8,660 nt of DNA. It comes from Methanosarcinaceae archaeon (lineage in GTDB: Archaea; Halobacteriota; Methanosarcinia; Methanosarcinales; Methanosarcinaceae). Location: positions 1 to 8,660 of the forward strand of contig JAUVKD010000018.1 of assembly GCA_030596385.1 (NCBI GenBank). The letters run 5' to 3'. The position numbers were made by a program, and so were the translations under genes. The notes below the pieces were generated by a model, which did not search any database, was not told the origin of the DNA, and saw nothing but the letters and a program-made list of their open reading frames with translations. The number at the start of each line of letters is the position of its first letter. Position 1 is the first letter of the stretch. Positions 1 through 6,512 of this stretch are shown here, piece by piece.

Positions 1-207
1 CTTACCTGCGATAGCCAATCCGGCCGCAGTTCCGATCAGGTTCTGCTCAGCACATCCAACATTAAAGAACCTGTTTGGGAATTTTTCTGCAAACTTCTTT
101 GTCTGTGTGGATACTGACAGATCAGCATCCAGTACAACAATATTTTCTTCAGCATCCCCAAGTTTTAAAAGAGCATTTCCGCCCGCCTCTCTGGTAGATA
201 GGACCAT
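1..207 (-). CDS. Transketolase, C-terminal subunit (partial, cut by window edge)
   Basis: The first 69 residues of the C-terminal (pyrimidine-binding) half of a two-subunit, thiamine-diphosphate-dependent transketolase, which moves two-carbon ketol units between sugar phosphates in the cytoplasm. The visible part reads like the family start: a [12 protein letters not shown] helix, the core strand [10 protein letters not shown] (22-31), then [17 protein letters not shown] from residue 49. Glu54 in AEQN matches the catalytic glutamate that activates the cofactor aminopyrimidine. The gene continues past position 1. I chose the ATG at 207 because its A is the last base of the upstream subunit's TGA stop (TGATG overlap) and AGGAG at 220-216 sits 8 nt upstream. 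It is therefore coupled to the N-terminal subunit, which it needs for activity. A 1-deoxyxylulose-5-phosphate synthase or E1-type enzyme is less likely because the partner subunit is clearly transketolase-like. Confidence 0.9.
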   Translation of the reverse strand, partial: MVLSTREAGGNALLKLGDAEENIVVLDADLSVSTQTKKFAEKFPNRFFNVGCAEQNLIGTAAGLAIAGK

Positions 208-1037
208 CACATCAACTCCTCTAAAGCCTTGATCATCTCTTCCTCACTTGGAGCTTTGCCATGGAAAGAATTTATCCATTCCATAAATGAAACACCCTTT
301 CCCTTAAATGTATGTGCAATTACCACAGTCGGTCTTCCAATCACACAGCCCGCTTCGTCAAAAGCACCTATGATCTGTGACATATTATTTCCATCAATTT
401 CGATAACATTCCAGCCAAACGATTTCCATTTCCTTGCAAACGGTTCCAGACACATGATCTTTTCTGTTTGCCCATCGATTTGAAGACCGTTTCGATCAAC
501 GATAGCAATTAAATTATCTAGTTTGTAGTGTGCTGAAAGCATAGCTGCTTCCCAAATCTGTCCCTCATCGCATTCACCATCACCCAGCAGTGCATAGACC
601 TTAAGTTTTTTCTCATCAAGTTTAGCAGCCAGAGCGATACCGTTTGCTGCCGAAAGTCCCTGACCCAATGATCCACCGGAAACCTCCACACCGGATATGC
701 TTATATCCGGATGTCCCTGCAGATAACCATCATTTTTCCTTAATGATCTCAATTCACCCACAGGAAAATACCCACATTCTGCCAATGTCGCATAAAGTGC
801 AGGTGCAGCGTGCCCCTTAGATAGAATAAATCTGTCCTGTTCACTTTCATTTTTATCAGTATCAGGACTATGCTTCATCACATGAAAATACAGTGCCACA
901 AGAATGTCCGTGCATGATAAGGACCCGCCTGTATGACCCGATCCGGCACTGTGAAGCATGCGTATGACATGCCTGCGAATGAGAGTCGCTTTTTCTTCTA
1001 ACTCCGGAACGTGTTGTGGTGTTGTTGGTTTTGTCAT
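207..1037 (-). CDS. Transketolase, N-terminal subunit
   Basis: A 276-residue subunit carrying the diphosphate-binding half of transketolase. Visible motifs are SGHTGGSLS (33-41, with the substrate/cofactor His35), [13 protein letters not shown] (73-85), LQGHP (106-110), and the thiamine-diphosphate/Mg motif GDGECDEG at 152-159 ending at Asn183 in IVDRN. The length fits split archaeal and bacterial transketolases; fused enzymes are about 650 residues. His-Thr-Gly replaces the commoner His-Pro-Gly. The start ATG at 1037 overlaps the kinase stop as ATGA and no strong Shine-Dalgarno site is visible, so translation probably depends on coupling to the upstream gene. The three genes kinase, N-subunit and C-subunit form one overlapping unit. 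In a surface-glycan locus its likely job is to make sedoheptulose 7-phosphate for heptose synthesis (inference). A role in general pentose synthesis, or in making a branched sugar, cannot be excluded. Confidence 0.93.
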   Translation of the reverse strand: MTKPTTPQHVPELEEKATLIRRHVIRMLHSAGSGHTGGSLSCTDILVALYFHVMKHSPDTDKNESEQDRFILSKGHAAPALYATLAECGYFPVGELRSLRKNDGYLQGHPDISISGVEVSGGSLGQGLSAANGIALAAKLDEKKLKVYALLGDGECDEGQIWEAAMLSAHYKLDNLIAIVDRNGLQIDGQTEKIMCLEPFARKWKSFGWNVIEIDGNNMSQIIGAFDEAGCVIGRPTVVIAHTFKGKGVSFMEWINSFHGKAPSEEEMIKALEELM

Positions 1038-1993
1038 GATATCTGCGTTAATAATTCTTCTGTCGTCACGGTATGTGTTCCCGTTGTACCCAATGCAATA
1101 GTCGCTGCAGCGTTTGCAATTGTTGCAGCAGTTTGCATATCCGATCCATTCGCCAATGCTAAAGCCATCGCACCCGTTGCAGCATCTCCAACTCCCGTCA
1201 TATCAGATGTATCCTTTGCATTGCTTGAGAAATGTTTCACATCATTATCCTTTTCAAATATGCTAATTCCCTTTTTCCCACGTATGATCAATACTCCTTT
1301 GCAGTCAAGATGTGTCAATAACCATTGACCTATGTTCCTGACACTGGTCTCATGAATTGGTTTTATACCGACCACCTGTGAAGCATCAAAAAGATCAGAG
1401 ATGATCACAGTGACATTTTTGTAGGATCTCAAATTTTCAGCCTTTGAATTGACAATCACCGGAATATTATGAGATATTGCCAGGGGTATTAACTTGTTTA
1501 ATAAATATTGTGTTATAAGTCCTTTATCATAATCAGATATCAGGATCGCATCAATTTCTTTTATCCGCGCTTCAACAAACCCCAAGATTTCCTTAGTTGT
1601 CTCAACATCGATCGTTTTTCTGGTTTCCTTATCAATTCTAACGATCTGGTTACCGTTCCCAATAACTCTGGTTTTCACTGTTGTCGGTCTATCCTCTGAC
1701 AAGATAATGCCTTTCGTATCAATGCCCCTTTCCTCAAGCAAATTCAACAATATCCTGCCAGCATCATCTGTCCCAATGACACCAACCGCTTCAACAGTTC
1801 CACCTAAACTTTTGATATTGCTTACTGCATTGGCGGCTCCGCCCAGTTCATATGACTCGTCCTCAATATCAACAACCGGCACCGGTGCTTCTGGAGAAAT
1901 GCGTGTGACTGTGCCATGCAAATACTGATCTATCATCAGATCTCCAATAGCAAGTATTCTGGTGTCATTGAAGTTTTGAATTATGTCATTCAT
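1034..1993 (-). CDS. PfkB-family sugar kinase, HldE/RfaE kinase-domain type
   Basis: A 319-residue ribokinase/PfkB-superfamily kinase closest in pattern to the kinase domain of HldE (RfaE), which phosphorylates D-glycero-D-manno-heptose 7-phosphate at C1. Hallmarks are GDLMIDQYLHG (17-27), RISPEAPVPVV (31-41), GGAAN (51-55), a TRVIGNGNQIVRID segment (108-121) and the C-terminal anion-hole/catalytic motif TGVGD (266-270, base Asp270). There is no fused nucleotidyltransferase domain, so the nucleotide would be added by another protein. Two places differ from the bacterial consensus as I remember it: VNSK (181-184) where VDPK is usual, and IISD (197-200) where LTPN is usual. The substrate may therefore differ. 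The ATG at 1993 has GAGGAA at 2007-2002, 8 nt upstream. It is the first gene of a unit with both transketolase subunits, which supports a heptose role. Kinase family is confident; substrate is inferred. Confidence 0.88.
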   Translation of the reverse strand: MNDIIQNFNDTRILAIGDLMIDQYLHGTVTRISPEAPVPVVDIEDESYELGGAANAVSNIKSLGGTVEAVGVIGTDDAGRILLNLLEERGIDTKGIILSEDRPTTVKTRVIGNGNQIVRIDKETRKTIDVETTKEILGFVEARIKEIDAILISDYDKGLITQYLLNKLIPLAISHNIPVIVNSKAENLRSYKNVTVIISDLFDASQVVGIKPIHETSVRNIGQWLLTHLDCKGVLIIRGKKGISIFEKDNDVKHFSSNAKDTSDMTGVGDAATGAMALALANGSDMQTAATIANAAATIALGTTGTHTVTTEELLTQIS

Positions 1994-2168
1994 TTTTGAT
2001 GTTCCTCATATTTCACTATATCCGGATGTTCACACATTTTTTTAATTTTCATTGGATATTGTGTATGGCATCATATGCTTAAAGTAAATCCAATCAATTT
2101 TTTTTCATAGTATATATTTTATAAACATATAGTGCGAGTTAATGCGAACGAAGTGAGCATTTTCTCGA
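1994..2168 (-). promoter_or_regulatory. Leader and promoter region of the kinase-transketolase operon
   Basis: A 175-bp AT-rich gene-free stretch between the flippase stop and the kinase start. On the minus strand a TATA-like box, TTTATAAAATATATA, lies at 2125-2111. An archaeal start site about 25 nt downstream would fall near 2095-2090, giving a leader of about 100 nt. That leader would begin with ATTGGAT (2094-2088), whose exact inverse ATCCAAT lies at 2057-2051; inside the loop GCAT-cat-ATGC (2078-2068) is a smaller dyad. A GAGGAA ribosome-binding site is at 2007-2002. The box and the ribosome-binding site are seen; the start site and any control by the hairpins are inferred. Confidence 0.45.
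2135..2167. repeat. Interrupted dyad just after the flippase stop
   Basis: A symmetric interrupted palindrome begins two bases after the flippase stop codon. On the plus strand: CGAG, TT, AATGC, GA, AC, loop GAA, GT, GA, GCATT, TT, CTCG. CGAG/CTCG, AATGC/GCATT and AC/GT pair, separated by symmetric 2x2 mismatches. On the minus (sense) strand no T-run follows directly, so it is not a clear archaeal terminator. It could mark the 3' end of the flippase transcript or be a remnant of a repeated element. Confidence 0.4.
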
Positions 2169-3647
2169 TCACAACCATTCCGACCATGTCACATTCATCT
2201 GCATCATAATTCCCTTCAACTCTTCATAAATCTTCCTATCGAACTTCAACACCAGCACCACATAAATCACCCCTCCCAGCACAACCGGAACCAATGCCAG
2301 CCACACATTCGACAGTGGCACAACCATCCGATACCCGCCCACAAACAACGACATCACAACAGATGCCTTCAGAATATTCATCAAACTCCCGGATTCCACT
2401 CGGATCGTTAACATCCTTGACAATACCCACAGTGCCAGAACTGCATTCAGTCCCATAGTAACAAGTGTGGCGATCGCCGCCCCTGCAATGCCAATCATAG
2501 GTATCAATATTGCATTTAGTGCAATGTTTGCCGCAACTGCCACCACAGTGATCTTGAACAGGTCCTTGAGATGGTCCAGTGCACTCAGATATGATGTGAA
2601 AAAGAACTGGAAAATATTTACGATCTGCACAATGAACAGTACCACCATTGTTATATATCCTCGTCCAAATTCCGCGCCATAGAAATAATACAGCAGTTTA
2701 TCTCCCAAAAGAACCCCACCCGCAAACATTGGTATGGCCAGAACAAGCGAGTACGTAAATGCACGCGAAAGCGACTCTTCTATCAATCCCATCTCGCCAG
2801 TTTTTCCCCAACGGCTGACCCTTGGCCATAGTGTTGAACGAAGTGCATTGGTTGTAAATGCTGCCAGTGATGTGAACTGCAGCACTATACGGTACACACC
2901 CACATCCGCATTATTGAGGAAATAACCGATCATGATCGTATCTGAATACATGAATACGATCCCCCCGCCTGAAATTAAAAAGACCCACAATGAAAATGTT
3001 GAAAGGCTTTTAATGTGCTCCCACCCAAATCTCACAAAACGCAGATCAAAAAAACGCAGTTGTACTATGGAGCCAACAAACATTCCTACAACAAACCCAC
3101 CGGCAAGACCTGCAACACCAAAACCGAAAAAAACTGCGACGACTTGAATAATGATACGTGAAACATTGTTAATAAATCCTGCAGTTGCCTGTATCCCGAT
3201 TTTACCGCATCCTTGCATGCCGCCGGATATGGCACCATACAATAGTGATATTATCAGTGCCAGTAATAGCCAGATAAACGTCCCGGCATCGTTGAGATCT
3301 ACAAAATAATTGCGAAATGCAATAAGTGCAACTACAACCATTGTCACAAATACAGAGCGCAGTACAACAAATGCACTGAAATACGCATCCTGCTCTTCAC
3401 CTTCACTGATGCGCTTGATCGCGGCTCCGCCAAATCCGCCGTCAGTCATCAGGCCGATGATGCTGAAATATGCAAGAAACAGGAAATATCCGCCCAGCAC
3501 GCTTGCACCTACTGTGTGCGCGAAATACATCGTGCTCAAAAAACCGATGAACGTGAGGGCGATCTGCCAGACGAGCGACACGATACTCTGGCGCTGGATT
3601 GGCTCGATAGCCATGATGCGTGAAAAGAAAGCTTTGAAATTTAACAT
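2169..3647 (-). CDS. Oligosaccharide flippase, Wzx/RfbX-like (MOP superfamily)
   Basis: A 492-residue very hydrophobic protein with about 12-14 predicted membrane helices, matching the polysaccharide biosynthesis/export (RfbX, Wzx) branch of the MOP exporters. It likely flips lipid-linked oligosaccharides across the membrane. Family signs are the amphipathic start followed by VWQIALTFIGFLSTMYFA (26-43), the LGGYFLFLAYFSIIGL helix (51-66), GDGGFGG-like TDGGFGG (68-74), SDTIMIGYF (235-243) followed by ADVGVYRIV (247-255), and a Polysacc_synt_C-like segment NAILIPMIGIAGAAIAT (378-394). The length is typical. The first ATG lacks a strong Shine-Dalgarno site (AGGT is about 14 nt upstream); Met12 is an alternative start with no better site. 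It lies 207 bp after gmd, with the CACAGAG inverted repeat between them, so it may be in the gmd transcript or have its own promoter. Its last 250 bp are strikingly G-rich on the sense strand. Confidence 0.9.
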   Translation of the reverse strand: MLNFKAFFSRIMAIEPIQRQSIVSLVWQIALTFIGFLSTMYFAHTVGASVLGGYFLFLAYFSIIGLMTDGGFGGAAIKRISEGEEQDAYFSAFVVLRSVFVTMVVVALIAFRNYFVDLNDAGTFIWLLLALIISLLYGAISGGMQGCGKIGIQATAGFINNVSRIIIQVVAVFFGFGVAGLAGGFVVGMFVGSIVQLRFFDLRFVRFGWEHIKSLSTFSLWVFLISGGGIVFMYSDTIMIGYFLNNADVGVYRIVLQFTSLAAFTTNALRSTLWPRVSRWGKTGEMGLIEESLSRAFTYSLVLAIPMFAGGVLLGDKLLYYFYGAEFGRGYITMVVLFIVQIVNIFQFFFTSYLSALDHLKDLFKITVVAVAANIALNAILIPMIGIAGAAIATLVTMGLNAVLALWVLSRMLTIRVESGSLMNILKASVVMSLFVGGYRMVVPLSNVWLALVPVVLGGVIYVVLVLKFDRKIYEELKGIMMQMNVTWSEWL

Positions 3648-3854
3648 GCTTTGATCAGTAAACCTGATTTTCGTTTTCTGTAGGTCGTTTTTTCAAATTT
3701 GCCACAGAGAGCACAGAGGACACAGAGATTGTAGCATTCTCCCTCTGTGTACTCTGTGCTCTCTGCGGCCAGCATTTTTCACACGAATCCCACCGAATTG
3801 AAGTTTGTAACAATATGTCTCATTGATAATTGCGGGCATGTGAGTAAATCATTC
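3648..3854. other. gmd-flippase spacer
   Basis: A 207-bp stretch with no gene. Its main content is the CACAGAG inverted repeat at 3701-3769. Beside it, 3780-3799 holds two 10-bp units sharing CGAAT (CACACGAATC, CCACCGAATT), which may belong to the same element. At the gmd stop a short hairpin (TGTGAG at 3839-3844, CTCACA at 3854-3859) overlaps the last codon; no T-run follows it on the sense strand. I see no convincing TATA box for the flippase. Confidence 0.6.
3701..3769. repeat. CACAGAG-heptad inverted repeat (long hairpin)
   Basis: The left arm (3701-3727) and right arm (3743-3769) pair over 27 positions with 25 matches; only A3704/C3766 and G3719/A3751 fail to pair. The loop is 15 nt (3728-3742). 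The left arm holds CACAGAG three times, starting at 3704, 3712 and 3721, so roughly every 8-9 bp. The right arm carries the same series in reverse complement, with one copy changed to CGCAGAG. On the sense strand the hairpin is followed by an A-rich run, not T-rich, so it does not look like a terminator of gmd. From memory, CACAGAG-type repeats occur between genes in many unrelated prokaryotes; their role is not known to me. A non-autonomous repeat element or an RNA-processing site are possible readings. Confidence 0.9.
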
Positions 3855-4889
3855 TCACAACTTCCCCAAATCCCCCTCAACCATCATCTTCACCAATTCC
3901 CGAAGCCCGACCTTAGCCTCCCAACCCAGCTTTTCCTTAGCCTTCGCCGGATCTCCCAGCAAAAGCTCAACCTCAGTAGGCCTGTAATATCGTGGATCGA
4001 TCTCGATCAACACATCACCTGTCGCAGCATCCACTCCAACCTCATCAACACCTTCTCCTCGCCATTCGATCTCAATTCCGACCTCTCCAAACGCAAGTTC
4101 CACAAACTCCCGCACCGAATGCATTTCACCCGTAGCGATCACAAAATCATCTGGCTCATCCTGCTGGAGCATCAGCCACATGGCCTCCACATAATCTCCG
4201 GCAAATCCCCAGTCCCGCTTAGCATCCAGATTACCGAGATACAGCTTCTCCTGCACCCCCTTCTTAATCCTTGCCACAGCCATCGTGATCTTTCTTGTCA
4301 CAAACGTCTCGCCGCGGAGGGGGGATTCGTGGTTGAACAGGATACCGTTGCATGCGTACATGCCGTAGGCCTCGCGGTAGTTCACGGTGACCCAGTAGGC
4401 GTATAACTTGGCTGCGCCGTAAGGGCTTCTCGGGTAGAAGGGGGTGGTCTCGCTTTGCGGGATCTCTTGGACTTTGCCGTAGAGTTCGCTGGTCGAGGCC
4501 TGGTAAAACTTTGTTTTCTTTTCCAGGCCGAGGATGCGTATGGCTTCTAGGAGGCGCAGTGTTCCGATGGCATCGGAATTTGCGGTGTATTCGGGGGTGT
4601 CGAAGGAGACCTGCACGTGGCTCTGGGCGGCGAGGTTGTATATCTCGTCAGGTTGGGTTTCCTGGATGATCCTGATAAGGTTCGTGGAGTCGGTCAGGTC
4701 GCCGTAGTGCATGAAGAAATTTACGTTTCTCTCGTGGGGATCTTTGTACAGGTGGTCTATGCGCTCGGTGTTGAATGAGGATGACCTTCGTTTGATGCCG
4801 TGTACGATGTATCCTTTGTTCAGGAGGAACTCGGCGAGGTATGCGCCGTCCTGGCCTGTGATTCCGGTGATTAGGGCTGTTTTGGTCAT
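3855..4889 (-). CDS. gmd: GDP-mannose 4,6-dehydratase
   Basis: A 344-residue extended short-chain dehydrogenase that converts GDP-D-mannose to GDP-4-keto-6-deoxy-D-mannose, precursor of GDP-fucose, GDP-rhamnose or GDP-perosamine, in the cytoplasm. The NADP-binding motif GITGQDG is at 9-15, and [15 protein letters not shown] (34-48) is typical of GMD. The catalytic set is Thr133 in STSE, with Tyr157 and Lys161 in [21 protein letters not shown] (186-201), [14 protein letters not shown] (225-238) and [14 protein letters not shown] (301-314) are strong GMD signatures. Length is normal. The ATG at 4889 has AAGTGAT at 4900-4894, only 4 nt upstream. The second-step enzyme (reductase, epimerase-reductase or aminotransferase) is not in the window. 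The sense strand is C-rich for about the first 190 codons and then G-rich to the end, an abrupt switch near 4310 that hints at a mosaic gene. A GDP-heptose dehydratase of the DmhA type is an alternative substrate assignment. Confidence 0.95.
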   Translation of the reverse strand: MTKTALITGITGQDGAYLAEFLLNKGYIVHGIKRRSSSFNTERIDHLYKDPHERNVNFFMHYGDLTDSTNLIRIIQETQPDEIYNLAAQSHVQVSFDTPEYTANSDAIGTLRLLEAIRILGLEKKTKFYQASTSELYGKVQEIPQSETTPFYPRSPYGAAKLYAYWVTVNYREAYGMYACNGILFNHESPLRGETFVTRKITMAVARIKKGVQEKLYLGNLDAKRDWGFAGDYVEAMWLMLQQDEPDDFVIATGEMHSVREFVELAFGEVGIEIEWRGEGVDEVGVDAATGDVLIEIDPRYYRPTEVELLLGDPAKAKEKLGWEAKVGLRELVKMMVEGDLGKL

Positions 4890-4959
4890 TTATATCACTT
4901 TGGTATGATTTGACTAAATTATATAATTATTATACTTAAAACATGTTGCTAAGTTTAAT
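4890..4959 (-). promoter_or_regulatory. Probable promoter of gmd
   Basis: The 70-bp gap before gmd is almost entirely A/T. On the minus strand TTTTAAGTATAAT (about 4941-4929) and AATTATATAATT (about 4928-4917) are TATA-like. The first would place a start site near 4910 and a leader of about 20 nt that keeps the AAGTGAT ribosome-binding site. The second would start too close to the ATG to keep it. The A/T content is seen; the start site is inferred. Confidence 0.35.
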
Positions 4960-6150
4960 TTAAACCGCATGAACCAGATCAAGTTCCAATTGATCAAATA
5001 TTCCACCATCGGTTATGCCAAGGTAAAATGCTACCACAAGGTTTGCAAGAATACATAATATCAGAACAATCTTGTCGAGATTCCTGATCATGAAATCATC
5101 ATTTTGCAATCGCTGCGGTACAAATTGTGGCAGTTCTGATATCCCGTATGCTGCAAGTGGTATAATCGCAGGGAACATCAGAAATATGAATCTGGTGGAA
5201 AAGTATGGCCATCCTAATATTATCATTGATGAAGAGATTATTATCATCACAAAAATATCAAAATAACCGTCAGTTCGTCTTTTCCATTCCTTGTATAATC
5301 CAATGATAAAGAATGGAACAAACAAATTAAATGCCATAATAAATGATTTGACAAGATTATAAGCGGCTACATACAATTCCGCTCTTGGCAAATTCGAAGT
5401 CCATGTGAAGTAACTAAAATTAAAATATTTATACACTACAATGCTATTGATAATCACCGGTATTAGGATGCCTACAAAAACAACTCCAACAATTCCAAAC
5501 TTTTGAGACAATGAATATTTGAAAGCATATTTGCTGAAAAATGCAATTAAGCATAAAAATATATAGCCGGCAATGACGCTTTCCTTCATCAAAAGTCCTA
5601 ATCCAATGAATATGCCAATGAAAAATAAATGAATGGATTTGTTTCTTCTTTCAGGGAGAGGGTCCTCCTTAAAAAACCATAGTGTCAAAAATATACTGCC
5701 TAAATAAAAGAACCAAATCCCCATATCCTGCATTATCGCAAGTCCAAAAGTAGTCACAACCGGTGAGGATGCATAAAGAAGGGATGCATATAGCGCAATT
5801 TTATCGGAATACAGTTTTTTCACAATCAAAAAAATAAAACCAACTGATAGCAAATAGAAAATTGAATTTCCCATTATAAATCCATTTCTCGCACCAAAAA
5901 TATATGAGAAAGGCAATGCAACCAATGAACCAAGTGGTCGTAAAAAACGAGATTTGTCACTATTTGATGTGACTGATGCAATATCAATGTTCCCTTGAAG
6001 CACTTCCACAACTTGAAGATATCCTCTGGAATCGGGAATATCATTTGCACCTGTGAGTGCTAATTTTAAAATTAATACAATTGTTGCAAACATTATTGCA
6101 TAAAGCAGATATCGATCTTTAATAACATTGAATACATTTGTATTTTTCAT
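4960..6150 (-). CDS. GT-C-like membrane glycosyltransferase (ArnT/PMT type)
   Basis: A 396-residue polytopic membrane protein with about 9-11 helices and the layout of GT-C glycosyltransferases, which take a sugar from a polyprenyl phosphate and attach it on the outer face. Helix 1 spans about 14-33 and is followed by the outer loop ANDIPDSRGYLQ (35-46), whose Asp37 and Asp40 suit the conserved acidic residue of this family. RFLRPLGSLVALP (68-80), MKES (188-191) and PYFSTRFIFLMFPAIIPLAA (315-334) resemble ArnT/PMT_2 motifs, with Arg320 in the late conserved R-F segment. It is shorter than ArnT (about 550) and lacks a large C-terminal outer domain. The start at 6150 lies 2 nt after the upstream stop, with GGTGG at 6161-6157. 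The gene is AT-rich (one sampled 60-bp line has 27% G+C). The acceptor and sugar cannot be read from sequence. Confidence 0.75.
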   Translation of the reverse strand: MKNTNVFNVIKDRYLLYAIMFATIVLILKLALTGANDIPDSRGYLQVVEVLQGNIDIASVTSNSDKSRFLRPLGSLVALPFSYIFGARNGFIMGNSIFYLLSVGFIFLIVKKLYSDKIALYASLLYASSPVVTTFGLAIMQDMGIWFFYLGSIFLTLWFFKEDPLPERRNKSIHLFFIGIFIGLGLLMKESVIAGYIFLCLIAFFSKYAFKYSLSQKFGIVGVVFVGILIPVIINSIVVYKYFNFSYFTWTSNLPRAELYVAAYNLVKSFIMAFNLFVPFFIIGLYKEWKRRTDGYFDIFVMIIISSSMIILGWPYFSTRFIFLMFPAIIPLAAYGISELPQFVPQRLQNDDFMIRNLDKIVLILCILANLVVAFYLGITDGGIFDQLELDLVHAV

Positions 6151-6152
6151 AT

Positions 6153-6512
6153 CTATCCACCTTTTACAATAAACAAAAGACCCAGCAAAACTACACTTGC
6201 TCCAATGATCCTATATGTTCCAAAATTTTCACCAAGGAAAAAATATGAAAGAATCAGTACCAAAAGATACGTTCCTGCAATAAATGGATATACATATCCG
6301 AGATCTTTTTTTGACAGGGCGACTAACCAAAATATCGTACCGATTGCGTAAAATAAAAGACCAATTCCCACTTGCAGGTTCATAAAAATGTTAACAATGG
6401 TTGAAAGTTTATAGTCTGCTATTGTGCCCACATCACGCATTCCTAATTTCCAGAATACCTGTCCAAAAGATGCAAAAAATGTGGCAATAACAAGTTCGAA
6501 TATTACTTTCAT
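6153..6512 (-). CDS. Small four-helix SMR/EamA-like membrane protein (ArnE/ArnF-like)
   Basis: A 119-residue protein with four membrane helices (about 2-20, 40-65, 73-93, 97-116), the size and shape of small multidrug resistance proteins and of ArnE/ArnF, the subunits proposed to flip undecaprenyl-phosphate-aminoarabinose. FGQVFWKLGM (16-25) and ALSKKDLGYVYPFIAGTYLL (64-83) fit the SMR/EamA fold (e.g. a basic stretch then a YP motif). The protein lies between a polyprenyl-phosphate GT2 (one gene removed) and a GT-C transferase, so flipping the lipid-linked sugar is the more likely role than drug export (inference). The ATG at 6512 overlaps the methyltransferase stop as ATGA, and GGAG at 6523-6520 lies 7 nt upstream. 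Such proteins usually work as dimers; only one copy is seen here. Confidence 0.75.
   Translation of the reverse strand: MKVIFELVIATFFASFGQVFWKLGMRDVGTIADYKLSTIVNIFMNLQVGIGLLFYAIGTIFWLVALSKKDLGYVYPFIAGTYLLVLILSYFFLGENFGTYRIIGASVVLLGLLFIVKGG

Noticed and set aside
229..483. Short plus-strand open frame within the transketolase N-terminal subunit gene
   Set aside because: Fully inside a well-conserved gene on the other strand, with no sign of its own function. The similar plus-strand frames at 1011-1328 and 3310-3654 were rejected for the same reason.
2014..2134. CACTATAT (2014-2021) and ATATAGTG (2127-2134) as terminal inverted repeats of a small mobile element
   Set aside because: Only 8 bp in a very AT-rich region, with no target-site duplication that I can see and no extension of the arms.
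3701..3769. CRISPR-like array
   Set aside because: The repeats are 7-9 bp with only 1-2 bases between them and are arranged as an inverted repeat; there are no spacers of 30-40 bp and no cas genes.
3839..3859. Six-base hairpin at the gmd stop as a terminator
   Set aside because: The stem is short, the loop is 9 nt, and no T-run follows on the sense strand; such a dyad can arise by chance.
3747..4406. 219-codon open frame on the plus strand across gmd
   Set aside because: It lies antisense to gmd, whose protein matches its family from end to end. The plus-strand product has no recognisable motif and is a by-product of gmd codon bias.
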